This document shows, piece by piece, positions 24,551 through 32,570 of a stretch of DNA of 64,000 nt. This stretch comes from Chloroflexota bacterium (GTDB lineage Bacteria > Chloroflexota > Limnocylindria > P2-11E): the NCBI GenBank assembly GCA_027310565.1, contig DAIDAP010000001.1, positions 62,001 through 126,000 of the forward strand, read 5' to 3'. The translations under genes and the position numbers were made by a program. Position 1 is the first letter of the stretch. Each line of letters opens with the position of its first letter. The notes beneath the pieces are model-generated. The model ran no database searches, had not been told where the DNA came from, and saw nothing but the letters and a program-made list of their open reading frames with translations.

Positions 24551-24861
24551 CGCTCGACGATCAGGACGCCGCGACCATCGCCGAGCTGGCGCGGGCGGGC
24601 GTCGACCTCCGGCAGCCGCACACGCTCCGCCACTACCTCTACGTGCCGAACGATCGGATCGCGAAGCTCCTCGCGCCGCGGATCGCCGACATCGGGTTCG
24701 CCGTCGAGACCTCACCCGCGGCCGAGGGCGACCGCTGGCTGATCCTCCTCAGCGGTGAGGCGATGCTCACCCTCGAGGAGCTGCGCGCGTCGCGCGAGAC
24801 GCTCGAGGGTCTGGCCGCGAAGGTCGACGGCACGTACGACGGCTGGGAGGTGGCGGTCTAG
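24547..24861 (+). CDS. RraB-like regulator of ribonuclease activity
   Basis: 104 aa, ATG in the stop of the aminotransferase. After a polar start, LRHYLYVPNDRIAKLLAPRIADIGFAVETSP ... DRWLILLSGEAMLTLEELRASRETLEGLAAKVDGTYDGWEV matches the RraB fold (HYLYVP, W-L-hydrophobic, YDGWE). RraB inhibits RNase E in enterobacteria; here the target is unknown. A paralogue lies at 25416. Confidence 0.65.
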   Translation: MTLDDQDAATIAELARAGVDLRQPHTLRHYLYVPNDRIAKLLAPRIADIGFAVETSPAAEGDRWLILLSGEAMLTLEELRASRETLEGLAAKVDGTYDGWEVAV

Positions 24862-24941
24862 CGCTCGCGATCCGCCTCGCGGCCCACGCGGTCCGGCCGC
24901 CGGGGGCGGGTACCCGGACGACGTGGGGTGGGGGGCACCTT

Positions 24942-25193
24942 ATGTTGACCCGGCGGCTTCAGATGCTGCTCGATGACCGCAGGTACCGGCGGCTCCAGGC
25001 CGAGGCGCGCGCGCGCCGCGCCTCGGTCGGCGCGCTCGTACGCGAGGCCATCGACCGCAGCTATCCCGTCTCCAGCGAGCGCAAGCGCGCGGCCGCGAAG
25101 GCGATCCTCGCGGCGCCGCCGATGCGGCTGCCCGACGACATCCGCGACCTCGTCGCCGAGCTCGACGAGATCCGTGCGGGGGTGAAGCGCTGA
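24942..25193 (+). CDS. Ribbon-helix-helix antitoxin
   Basis: 83 aa. TRRLQMLLDDRRYRRLQAEARARRASVGALVREAID is a CopG/RHH-type N-terminus; the C-terminal RAAAKAILAAPPMRLPDDIRDLVAELDEIR is the expected toxin-binding tail. The toxin reading frame begins in its stop codon (CTGA) but has been gutted (see 25190-25360). Confidence 0.75.
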   Translation: MLTRRLQMLLDDRRYRRLQAEARARRASVGALVREAIDRSYPVSSERKRAAAKAILAAPPMRLPDDIRDLVAELDEIRAGVKR

Positions 25194-25360
25194 TCGTCGT
25201 CGATACGACGATGCTCGCGCTGGCCGTCCTCGCCGCGACGGCCCTGGCGAATGATGCCGCGGCGCTGGTGTCCGCCGACGCGGGCTTCGCCGTCGTGCCC
25301 GGGATCCGCCACGTCGCGCCGGGGACGGACGCCTTCACCCACCTCCTCGCGCGAGGCTGA
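25190..25360 (+). pseudogene. VapC-like toxin with internal deletion
   Basis: 56 codons in frame from CTG 25190: the first 13 read LIVVDTTMLALAV, the start of a PIN toxin with its first Asp; then, without break, LAATALANDAAALVSADAGF...VPGIRHV...LLARG, the normal C-terminal end. About 80 residues in between, with the second and third catalytic acids, are gone. The frame is kept, so a short peptide could still bind the antitoxin. No nuclease activity expected. Confidence 0.65.
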
Positions 25361-25403
25361 CGCACTCGGCGGGTGCGCACGGCATCCGACGCGTGGGCGC
25401 GCG

Positions 25404-25409
25404 TACCCT
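25404..25409 (+). promoter_or_regulatory. -10 element TACCCT
   Basis: TACCCT lies 6 nt before GTG 25416 and fixes that GTG as start of the RraB-like gene. Confidence 0.5.
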
Positions 25410-25415
25410 GAGGAC

Positions 25416-25682
25416 GTGGGCACGAAGACGAGGGCGGTCAGCCACTTCCTCTACGTGCCTGACCGCGCCGCGGCCGAGCGCGCCGGGAGGGCCCTCGCGC
25501 GCGCCGGCTTCCGCTCCGAGGCCGGCCCGGCGTCCGACGGCGACGACTGGCTCCTCGTCGCGACGCACGAGGCGGTCGCCGATCGCGACCGCGGAGTCGC
25601 GACGCAGGAGGCGATGCGCGAGATCGCGCTCGCGGTCGGCGGCCAGTACAACGGCTACGAGGTGCGCGAGCGACGTGGGTGA
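25416..25682 (+). CDS. RraB-like regulator (second copy)
   Basis: 88 aa from GTG 25416; the longer frame from 25251 overlaps the toxin remnant. VSHFLYVPDRAAAERAGRALARAGFRSEAGP ... DDWLLVATHEAV ... REIALAVGGQYNGYEV aligns with the copy at 24547 (HxLYVP, WL, Y-GYE). The two copies flank the broken toxin-antitoxin locus, 555 nt apart. Confidence 0.65.
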   Translation: MGTKTRAVSHFLYVPDRAAAERAGRALARAGFRSEAGPASDGDDWLLVATHEAVADRDRGVATQEAMREIALAVGGQYNGYEVRERRG

Positions 25683-25693
25683 GCGGGACCCGC

Positions 25694-26659
25694 TCAGAGC
25701 GTCCTGAGGTACTGCACCGCGTCCGGCCGCCGCGTGTAGCCCATCGACTCGTTGATGTGCAGGATCGGCGCGTTCGTCGAGTCGTTGTCGGTGCGCACGC
25801 GGTCCACGCCGAGCGCGATCGCCTGCATCACCGTCTCGCACTTGAGCGCGCGCGCGACGCCGCGCCCGCGCGCCCTGCGCGCCGTCCCCGTCCAGTCGGT
25901 CATGACCACGCCGCGGGTCGGCGGGTAGGAGAGCATCGAGATCCCGACGATGTCGTCGCCCTCGCGCGCGATCCAGATGCGGTCGGGGCGCAGGCCCGGC
26001 GCCTCGAACCACTTCATCCACTGCGCCAGGTCGTCCACCGGAACGTGCGGCACCGTCGTCGGCACGTCGGCCTCGGCCTCGTCGCTCATGCGCTTGAGCT
26101 TCTCCCACTTCCGCCCGTCGCCGTCGCGGTCGAGCGTGAGCAGGCGGACGCCCTCCCGCTCCATCCGCCGGCGCGACTCCTCGGCCATCGCCGCGATCCG
26201 CTCCCGGTTCCGCGCCAGGTCGAGCTCCCAGAACCGCTCGCGGCGCTCCTCGCGGTAGCCGCGGCGCTCCAGCATCCGCCGCCGGAGCTCGTCCCACTCC
26301 CAGGCCCACGACGTGACCTTCCGCGCGCCGTCGCCGCGCGCCGCGTCCTCGAGGTGCGCGTGCAGCGCGTCGAGACGCTCGGCGGTGCGAGAGGCCGGCC
26401 GCAGCTCGGCGTTCACGCGCGCGAAGCGCTCCGGCATCTTCGACCAGACGGTGTGCAGCCAGACCGCGTAGCCCTCGTCCCTGCCGGCCACGCGGACGAT
26501 CGAGCGCGTCACCACCGCGTCGACCGCTTGGAGCGTCCACCAGTGGCGCAGGATCCCCGGGTCGGTCGGATCATCCGGCCGCAGCTCCGTGTCGACGTCC
26601 GCGGCGAGCGCGGCGTCGTCGAGCGTCGCCGGGCGCAGCTCCATGTCGCCGATCCTCAT
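25694..26659 (-). CDS. GNAT-family acetyltransferase with two GNAT domains
   Basis: 321 aa from ATG 26659 (ATGA overlap with the gene before). The N-terminal half (MELRPATLDDAALAADVDTEL ... WAWEWDELRRRMLERRGYREERRERFWELDL) is a degenerate GNAT domain. The C-terminal half has motif A (ARRARGRGVARALKCETV) and the acceptor end TDNDSTNAPILHINESMGYTRRPDAVQYLRTL. Such tandem GNATs usually keep one active site. Substrate unknown. Confidence 0.78.
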   Translation of the reverse strand: MRIGDMELRPATLDDAALAADVDTELRPDDPTDPGILRHWWTLQAVDAVVTRSIVRVAGRDEGYAVWLHTVWSKMPERFARVNAELRPASRTAERLDALHAHLEDAARGDGARKVTSWAWEWDELRRRMLERRGYREERRERFWELDLARNRERIAAMAEESRRRMEREGVRLLTLDRDGDGRKWEKLKRMSDEAEADVPTTVPHVPVDDLAQWMKWFEAPGLRPDRIWIAREGDDIVGISMLSYPPTRGVVMTDWTGTARRARGRGVARALKCETVMQAIALGVDRVRTDNDSTNAPILHINESMGYTRRPDAVQYLRTL

Positions 26660-27378
26660 CGCGTCCTCCGCAGCACCCTGTCGCGCGTCACCTGCCCGAG
26701 CTGGACCAGGTACTGCCCGATCTCGCGCCGGCCGAACTTCGACCTGCCCAGCTCGCGGTCGCGGAACACGTACGGTACCTCCGCCGCGCGCCGGTAGCGG
26801 CCGCGCGCCATCACCTCGAAGCCGATCTTGAAGCCGATCGGGTTGAGGCGGACGCCGTCGATGACGGCGCGGCGCAGCGCGAAGAAGCCGGACGTGGAGT
26901 CGCGCACCGGCACGAGGGCGCTCCCCATGAGGCAGGCCACCCGCGACACCACCCGCCGCCGCAGCGGCCAGTCCCGCGACCCGCCCCCGCGCACGTAGCG
27001 GCTGCCGACGGCGAGGTCCGCGCCCGCGTCGAGCGCGGCGAGCAGCGCCGGCACGACCTCGGGGGGGTGGGAGAGGTCCGCGTCCATCACGACGAGCACG
27101 TCGCCCTCGGCCACGGCGAACCCCGCGATGACGGCCGAGGCGAGCCCGGCCTTCCCCGGGCGGCGCACCACGCGCACCGGCTGGTCGGGCGCGAAGGCCG
27201 CGGCGACGTCCGCGGTGCCGTCGGGGGAGCCGTCGTCCACCACGACGAGCTCCCACTCGCGCCCCGCGAGCGCGGCCGCCAGACGCGGGACGAGACGGCG
27301 CAGCGAGTCGGCCTCGTTGTACGTGGGGACGACGACGGAGACGAACGTGAGGGTAGTGTACGGACGCGTGCGGGTCAC
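26656..27378 (-). CDS. Polyprenol-phosphate mannose synthase-like glycosyltransferase, GT2
   Basis: Up to 240 aa. VSVVVPTYNEADSL, VVVDDGSPDGT, VMDADLSHPPEVVPALL and SRYVRGG are the GT2/DPM1 motifs; the ending without extra membrane helices resembles short Ppm1 types. It should load mannose or glucose onto polyprenyl phosphate, a donor for GT-C enzymes such as the one at 21733. Start unclear: GTG 27378 lies upstream of the -10; the homologous first codon would be about 27348, which is ACG. Confidence 0.82.
   Translation of the reverse strand: MTRTRPYTTLTFVSVVVPTYNEADSLRRLVPRLAAALAGREWELVVVDDGSPDGTADVAAAFAPDQPVRVVRRPGKAGLASAVIAGFAVAEGDVLVVMDADLSHPPEVVPALLAALDAGADLAVGSRYVRGGGSRDWPLRRRVVSRVACLMGSALVPVRDSTSGFFALRRAVIDGVRLNPIGFKIGFEVMARGRYRRAAEVPYVFRDRELGRSKFGRREIGQYLVQLGQVTRDRVLRRTR
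27354..27360. promoter_or_regulatory. Symmetric -10 site shared by two divergent genes
   Basis: The bases TAGTGTA read TAGTGT on the plus strand (8 nt before GTG 27368) and TACACT on the minus strand (about 6 nt before codon 27348 of the divergent gene). One near-palindromic hexamer can thus open both promoters. Confidence 0.45.
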
Positions 27379-28504
27379 CTTCGACGCGCGTCACCTCCAG
27401 ACCGTCGCGCGCGTGCGCGGGATCGGGCGCTACACGCGGAACCTGCTGGGCGCCTTCGCGCGCAGCGCGCCCGCCGACGTCGAGTGGACGCTCCTGCGGC
27501 TGCGCAACTTCCCCGCGGCCGACCCGGGCGCGGCGCCGCCGCACCGCGACCTCGCCACGCTGCGCCTGCGGCGTCCGGAGCTCTCGATGCTCGCGCTGGA
27601 CCCGGTGCTGCTGTCGCTCGAGCTGCCCTTCGCGCGGCCCGACGTGTACCACGCGGTCCAGCTCAGCCTGCCGGCGGTACGCGCGTGCCGCGCGGTGATC
27701 ACCATCCACGACCTCGCGCCGCTGCGCTGGCCGGAGCATTACCTGCGCCTCCCGTACGCCCGCGCCGGCCACGCCTGGGCGTACCGGCTCGCGCGCGACG
27801 CGGACGCCGTCATCGCCCCGTCGCTCGCGACCAAGCGCGACGTCGTCGATCTCCTGCGCATCCCGGCGTCGCGCGTGGTGGTCATCCCGGAGGCGGTCGA
27901 CAGCGGCTTCGCCCCGCCGCCGCGCGAGGACGCGCGCGCCACCGTCGCGTCGCGCTTCGGCCTCGCGGCGCCGTACGTCCTCTACGTGGGGCAGTTCGAT
28001 CCGCGCAAGAACATGGGCGGCCTGCTCGCGGCGTTCGCGCGCGCGTCCGCGACGCATCCCGACCTCCGGCTCGTCGTCGCCGGCGACCTCGGCAAGCTCG
28101 CGTCGCACCTGTACCGCGCGATCGACGAGAGCGGCATGCCGCGCGAGCGCATCACGCTCGCCGGCCGCGTCGACGACCCCACGCTCGCCGCGCTCTACGC
28201 CGGCGCGGAGTGCCTGCTGCACGCGGCGCTGCTCGAGGGCTTCGGCCTCACGCCGCTCGAGTCGCTCGCCGCGGGCACCCCCGTCGTCGGCTATCGCGCC
28301 GGCGCGGTGGAGGAGGTCGTCGGCGACGCCGGGCTGCTCGTCGACGCCGCCGAGCCGGACGCTCTCGGGGAGGCGCTCGTCCGCTTCCTCGACGACACCG
28401 CGCTGCGGGAGACGCTGCGCGGCCGCGCCGCGGCGCGCGCCGCCGCGTTCTCGTGGGACCGCGCGGCGGAGGACACGCTCGCCGTGTACCGGCAGGTCTT
28501 CTGA
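27368..28504 (+). CDS. Glycosyltransferase, GT4 type
   Basis: 378 aa, GTG start decided by the -10 at 27354. VTFDARHLQTVARVRGIGRYTRNLL is the typical mannosyltransferase-B N-terminus; then DVYHAVQLSLP, VITIHDLAPLRWPEHY, YVLYVGQFDPRKNMGGLLAAF, LAGRVDDPTLAALYAGAECLLHAALLEGFGLTPLESLAAGTPVV (E-x7-E intact). Separate from the 6-18 kb cluster but probably active on the same kind of glycan or on a lipid. Confidence 0.87.
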   Translation: MRVTFDARHLQTVARVRGIGRYTRNLLGAFARSAPADVEWTLLRLRNFPAADPGAAPPHRDLATLRLRRPELSMLALDPVLLSLELPFARPDVYHAVQLSLPAVRACRAVITIHDLAPLRWPEHYLRLPYARAGHAWAYRLARDADAVIAPSLATKRDVVDLLRIPASRVVVIPEAVDSGFAPPPREDARATVASRFGLAAPYVLYVGQFDPRKNMGGLLAAFARASATHPDLRLVVAGDLGKLASHLYRAIDESGMPRERITLAGRVDDPTLAALYAGAECLLHAALLEGFGLTPLESLAAGTPVVGYRAGAVEEVVGDAGLLVDAAEPDALGEALVRFLDDTALRETLRGRAAARAAAFSWDRAAEDTLAVYRQVF

Positions 28505-28531
28505 GACGGAACTTCCCGCGGACCGCTTCGG

Positions 28532-28537
28532 TACACT
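28532..28537 (+). promoter_or_regulatory. -10 element TACACT
   Basis: TACACT is 10 nt before ATG 28548. No Shine-Dalgarno; leaderless or with a leader of a few bases. Confidence 0.45.
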
Positions 28538-28547
28538 CGGTATCTCC

Positions 28548-29897
28548 ATGGCACGCCGGATTCCCCTTCCGCGGCTGACGCGGCGGCAGCGCACGAGCCG
28601 CTGGCAGCGCGAGCGCCGCCAGCAGGCCGTGATCGTCACGGTCTTCTCGGCGCTGCTGTTCTTCGCGCTCGGCCTGGTCGCCTGGGCGGCGTCCAGCCGC
28701 TACTACGCCGCGAACCTCGTGCCCGCGGCGTCGGTCGACGGCGCGACGCTGCCCATGCGCGACTATCAGCGCGAGCTCGGGTACCAGCTCACGCAGTTCT
28801 ACCTCGACTTCGGCGTCCCGCCCGGATACGAGAACGACCAGCAGGTCGTCCAGTACAAGGCGGCCTACGAGACGACCGCGCTCGAGGCGCTCGCCGAGCA
28901 GCGGATCCTCGACGCGCTCGCTCGGGCCGACGCCTTCAGCGTCACCCAGCAGCAGATCGAGGCCCGGTATGCCGACGAGTACGGCGAGTACCGCGCGCGG
29001 CAGATCCTCATCGTCCCCGTCGGCGACGACAAGGCGCTCGCGGACAAGGAGGCGCTGGCCACGGCGCGCGCGGTCCGCGACCAGCTCGTGCAGGCGCCGA
29101 TGGATCAGGCGCTGTGGAACCAGCTCGCGAAGGAGTACCCGGGCGATCCGGGGTCGGCCGCCGCCGGCGGCGACCTCGGCTTCGCGGGCAAGGGCCAGTT
29201 CGTCGCCGAGTTCGAGAACGCCGTGAAGGGCATGCAGATCGGCCAGATCTCCGAGCCGGTGAAGTCCCAGTTCGGCTACCACGTCATCCAGCTCCTCGAG
29301 CGTCGCGCGCCCGAGGAGAGCACGTTCGTCAAGCGGCAGCAGTCCTACGGGTACACCGTGGCCGACGTGAAGCGGCACGTGCGGTATCTCATCCTGAGGG
29401 ACGAGTACACCAAGCGCGCCCAGGCCGCGGCGGTCACGTCGCCGACGCCGCAGGTCCGCCTCGCGTGGATCTCCGTCGCGTCGCCCACGGTGAGCGGCGG
29501 CGACTTCCAGGCGTTCACGGACCAGGTGAAGAAGGTCAACGACATCCAATCGGCGCTCGCGGGCGGCGCCGACTTCGCGCAGGTGGCGAAGGACAGCAGC
29601 GAGGACGCCGCGACGAAGGACACGGGCGGCGAGCTCGGCTGGTACGCGAAGGGGATGCTCCCCACCGTCGCCATCGAGCAGGACGTGTTCTCGCTCGCGG
29701 TCGGCAAGGTGAGCCAGCAGCACAGCGACAAGTCGAAGACCGTCTGGTACAAGGTGCTCGAGCGCGACGAGGCGCGGGCGCTCGACGACACCCAGACGCA
29801 GCAGATCAAGGACAACGCGTACAACCTGTGGCTGCAGCAGCAGCGCCGCGCCCGCAACGTGAAGTTCCTCGTCCCCGGACACGAGCTCGACGCCTGA
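28548..29897 (+). CDS. Peptidyl-prolyl isomerase/foldase with two parvulin domains (SurA/PrsA-like)
   Basis: 449 aa. Basic N-terminus and one membrane anchor (VIVTVFSALLFFALGLVAWAASS) place the rest outside the membrane. A SurA-N-like helical region (about 55-150) precedes parvulin 1 (ARQILIVP ... ELAKEYPGDPGSAAAGGDLGFAGKGQFVAEFENA ... QISEPVKSQFGYHVIQLLER) and a less typical parvulin 2 (VRLAWISVASP ... FAQVAKDSSEDAATKDTGGELGWYAKGML). It assists folding of exported proteins. Confidence 0.87.
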   Translation: MARRIPLPRLTRRQRTSRWQRERRQQAVIVTVFSALLFFALGLVAWAASSRYYAANLVPAASVDGATLPMRDYQRELGYQLTQFYLDFGVPPGYENDQQVVQYKAAYETTALEALAEQRILDALARADAFSVTQQQIEARYADEYGEYRARQILIVPVGDDKALADKEALATARAVRDQLVQAPMDQALWNQLAKEYPGDPGSAAAGGDLGFAGKGQFVAEFENAVKGMQIGQISEPVKSQFGYHVIQLLERRAPEESTFVKRQQSYGYTVADVKRHVRYLILRDEYTKRAQAAAVTSPTPQVRLAWISVASPTVSGGDFQAFTDQVKKVNDIQSALAGGADFAQVAKDSSEDAATKDTGGELGWYAKGMLPTVAIEQDVFSLAVGKVSQQHSDKSKTVWYKVLERDEARALDDTQTQQIKDNAYNLWLQQQRRARNVKFLVPGHELDA

Positions 29898-30003
29898 GCT
29901 CGTTCCCGCGCTCGCGGCCCTGCTCGCGCGCTTCCCGGGCGGCGTCGACATCGTCCGCGCGAGCGCCCTCGACCGGCACTCCTTCGAGACGCTGCGCCCG
30001 ACC

Positions 30004-30837
30004 GTGCTCGTGCTCGACGCCGAGCCCGACCTGGGGCTGCTGCGGAAGCGCTACGGCGAAGCGTTCGTCCCCGAGCCGCTCGCGCCCGGGTACGCGCTCC
30101 TCCCCGCTCTGGGGCCCTACGTCGACCTGGCTTCCGTCGGCGCGGTGACGCGCATCGCCGAGCGGCTGCGCGCCGCGGACGGCTGCCCGTGGGACCGCGA
30201 GCAGACGCACGCGTCGCTGCGGCCGCACCTGCTCGAGGAAGCACACGAGGCGCTCGCGGCGCTCGACGCGGGCGACCTCGCCCGACTGCGCGACGAGCTC
30301 GGCGACCTCCTCTTCCAGATCGCCATCCACGCGCAGCTCGCGCACGAGGAGGGCGCGTTCGACATGGGCGACGTCGCGCGCCGCCTCGGCGAGAAGCTGG
30401 TGCGCCGCCACCCGCACGTGTTCGCGGGGACCGAGATCCGGGGCGACCTCCTCGCGCAGTGGGAGCGCATCAAGCGCGAGGAGCGCGAGGCGGCGGGCGC
30501 GGCGGCGGAGGGCATCCTCGCCGGCGTCCCGAGAAACCTCCCCGCGCTGTTCGCGTCCGAGCGGCTCCAGGAGCGCGCGGCCCGCGTCGGCCTCGAGCGC
30601 CCGCGCGTCGACCTGCCGGTGGACGTCGACGATCCGCAGTTCCTCGGCGAGCTCCTGTTCGACCTCGTCGCCCTCGCGCGCGAGCAGGGGTTCGACGCGG
30701 AGACGGCGCTGCGCGAGGCGAACGAGCGCTTCGCGGCGCGCGTCGCGCGCGTGGAGCGGCGGGCGACGGCGGAGGGCCGCGCGCTGGAGTCGTACTCTCC
30801 CGACGAGATGCGGCGGATGTGGGAGGCGGCGGTGTGA
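30004..30837 (+). CDS. mazG: Nucleoside triphosphate pyrophosphohydrolase MazG
   Basis: 277 aa from GTG 30004. The MazG motif EEAHEALAALDAGDLARLRDELGDLLFQ (EExxE...ExxD) and CPWDREQTHASLRPHL are complete; the C-terminal half repeats the fold without the metal glutamates (LGELLFDLVALAREQGFDAETALREAN). It hydrolyses non-canonical or excess NTPs. The frame is open back to 29863 without a standard start and looks coding there (PELVPALAALLARFPGGVDIV), so the true N-terminus may be about 40 residues longer, perhaps from ACG. Overlaps rph by GTGA. Confidence 0.85.
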   Translation: MLVLDAEPDLGLLRKRYGEAFVPEPLAPGYALLPALGPYVDLASVGAVTRIAERLRAADGCPWDREQTHASLRPHLLEEAHEALAALDAGDLARLRDELGDLLFQIAIHAQLAHEEGAFDMGDVARRLGEKLVRRHPHVFAGTEIRGDLLAQWERIKREEREAAGAAAEGILAGVPRNLPALFASERLQERAARVGLERPRVDLPVDVDDPQFLGELLFDLVALAREQGFDAETALREANERFAARVARVERRATAEGRALESYSPDEMRRMWEAAV

Positions 30838-31541
30838 GCAGGTACACGCGCCCGGACGGCCGCGGGTACGACGCGCTGCGGCCGGTGCGGATCGAGGTCG
30901 GCGTCTCGAAGTTCGCCGAGGGATCCGCGCGCATCTCGTTCGGCGACACGCAGGTGCTCTGCCTCGCGACCGTCGAGGAGTCCGTCCCGCGCCACCTCAT
31001 CGGGAAGGACCAGGGCTGGGTGACCGCCGAGTACGCGATGCTCCCGCGCTCCACGCCGGAGCGCAGCCGCCGCGAGAGCCTCGAGGGCCGGCCCGGCGGG
31101 CGCACCTTCGAGATCCAGCGGCTCGTCGGCCGCGCGCTCCGCGGCGCGGTGGACCTCAAGGCGCTCGGCTCGCGCAGCGTGATCGTCGACTGCGAGGTGC
31201 TCCAGGCCGACGGCGGCACGCGCACCGCGGCCATCACCGGCGGCTGGGTCGCGCTCTCGCACGCGCTGCGGCACTTCACGCCGAAGCCGGTGCGCAGGCA
31301 CGTCGCCGCGGTGTCGGCGGGCTTCGTGAGGGGCGAGCTCGTCCTGGATCTGCCCTACGCCGAGGACTCCATCGCCGACGCCGACGTGAACGTCGTCGCG
31401 ACCGGCGACGGCGAGCTCATCGAGGTGCAGGGCACCGCCGAGGGCCGGCCGTTCACGAAGGAGGACTTCGACCGCGTCATCGACCTCGCGCTGCGCGGCG
31501 TCGCGCAGCTCGTCGAGGCGCAGCGCGCCGCGCTCGCGTGA
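30834..31541 (+). CDS. rph: Ribonuclease PH
   Basis: 235 aa from GTG 30834, in the mazG stop. RPDGRGYDALRPVRIEVG, SARISFGDTQVLCLATVEE, AEYAMLPRSTPERSRRES, GRTFEIQRLVGRALR and DLPYAEDSIADADVNVVAT cover the phosphate and RNA-binding positions. Trims the 3' end of tRNA precursors by phosphorolysis. In many bacteria it neighbours rdgB, as here. Confidence 0.93.
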   Translation: MSRYTRPDGRGYDALRPVRIEVGVSKFAEGSARISFGDTQVLCLATVEESVPRHLIGKDQGWVTAEYAMLPRSTPERSRRESLEGRPGGRTFEIQRLVGRALRGAVDLKALGSRSVIVDCEVLQADGGTRTAAITGGWVALSHALRHFTPKPVRRHVAAVSAGFVRGELVLDLPYAEDSIADADVNVVATGDGELIEVQGTAEGRPFTKEDFDRVIDLALRGVAQLVEAQRAALA

Positions 31542-31564
31542 GCGCGGTCGTGGGCCCGCGGTGA
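31538..31564 (+). CDS. Eight-codon ORF (MSAVVGPR) bridging rph and rdgB
   Basis: GTG 31538 lies in the rph stop (GTGA) and the ORF ends at TGA 31562-31564 inside the GTGA that starts rdgB at 31561. Both ends are exact 4-nt overlaps. Probably a translational relay rather than a functional peptide. Confidence 0.35.
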   Translation: MSAVVGPR

Positions 31565-32169
31565 GCGGCCCGCACGGCGAGCATGTCCTGCTGATCGGGT
31601 CGGCCAACGTCGCCAAGCAGCGGGAGTGGCGCGCGCTCCTCTCCGGTCTCGACGTCGTGCTCGTCGTCCCGCAGGACCTCGACCCCGTGCCGGCGGAGCC
31701 CGAGGAGGCGGGCACGACGTTCGCCGAGAACGCGTCGCACAAGGCGCGCGCCTACGCCGCGGCCACCGGCCTGCGCACCCTCGCCGACGACTCCGGCCTC
31801 GAGGTCGACGCGCTCCACGGCGCGCCGGGTCTGCGCAGCCGCCGTTTCTTCGGCGAGGACGCGACGCCCGCGGAGCGCAACGCGCGCCTGCTCGCGCTCC
31901 TCGACGGCGTCGCCGCGCGCGGCGCGCGGTTCGTGTGCGTTGCCGCGCTGGCCGCGCCCGACGGCCGCGTGGAGCTCTTCGACGGCGAGGTGCGCGGCGA
32001 GATCGCGCAGGCGCCGCGAGGCGAGCACGGCTTCGGCTACGACCCGATCTTCGTCGTCGCCGGCGACGGACGCACGATGGCCGAGCTGAGCGCCGCGGAG
32101 AAGCACGACGTCTCCCACCGGGGGCTCGCCGCGGCCAAGGTGCGCTCGCGCCTGGCGCAGCCTCTCTAG
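31561..32169 (+). CDS. rdgB: XTP/dITP diphosphatase (RdgB/HAM1)
   Basis: 202 aa from GTG 31561. SANVAKQREWRALL (variant of T-x-N-x-x-K), ADDSGLEVDALHGAPGLRSRRFFG, ERNARLLALL, HGFGYDPIFVV and VSHRGLA make a complete Ham1 site. Removes ITP, XTP and dITP, so together with MazG it forms a nucleotide clean-up unit next to RNase PH. Confidence 0.92.
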   Translation: MSGPHGEHVLLIGSANVAKQREWRALLSGLDVVLVVPQDLDPVPAEPEEAGTTFAENASHKARAYAAATGLRTLADDSGLEVDALHGAPGLRSRRFFGEDATPAERNARLLALLDGVAARGARFVCVAALAAPDGRVELFDGEVRGEIAQAPRGEHGFGYDPIFVVAGDGRTMAELSAAEKHDVSHRGLAAAKVRSRLAQPL

Positions 32170-32186
32170 GGCGTAGTGCCCACGTT

Positions 32187-32411
32187 CTAGGCGGGCGCGG
32201 CGTCCTCGAAGCGGATGGTGAGCATGGCGTTGCAGCGCCCGCAGCGCATGGTCGCGAGCTGCGGCGCCGCCCCGCCGAAGCTGCTCACGAAGCTCGGATT
32301 GTCCGCGGGACCGACCGGACGGCGGCACTGCGGGCAACGCGCCTCGGCCCGATCGAACGACGCGCGGTCCGTGACGAGGTCGCCGAAGCCGCTTCGCTTC
32401 TTGCGTGCCAT
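32187..32411 (-). CDS. Small zinc-ribbon protein
   Basis: 74 aa from ATG 32411, with GGGAGG 7 nt upstream; the longer frame to 32531 is not needed. ARCPQCRRPVGP and MRCGRCNAML form a four-Cys ribbon; the N-terminus MARKKRSGFGDLV is basic. Nucleic-acid binding is possible but unproven. A minus-strand -10 (TAGACT, 32446-32451) lies 35 nt upstream. Confidence 0.65.
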   Translation of the reverse strand: MARKKRSGFGDLVTDRASFDRAEARCPQCRRPVGPADNPSFVSSFGGAAPQLATMRCGRCNAMLTIRFEDAAPA

Positions 32412-32570
32412 TGGGCACCTCCCCGTGCGCTCCGGCGCTCGTATCAGTCTAGGCCGTGGAACGCGCCGGCACCCGTCCGGCCGCGGTCCGGCGCGGTCGG
32501 CACCGGAGATGCATTCGTGCGCGCCGCGCACCCTCCCAGGCGGTCGGTGCGCAGGTGAAGGAGGCGACCG

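Noticed and set aside
25694-28639. 981-codon minus-strand frame joining the GNAT gene with sequence opposite the GT4 gene
   Set aside because: Only 25694-26659 has protein motifs; the rest is antisense or out-of-frame shadow.
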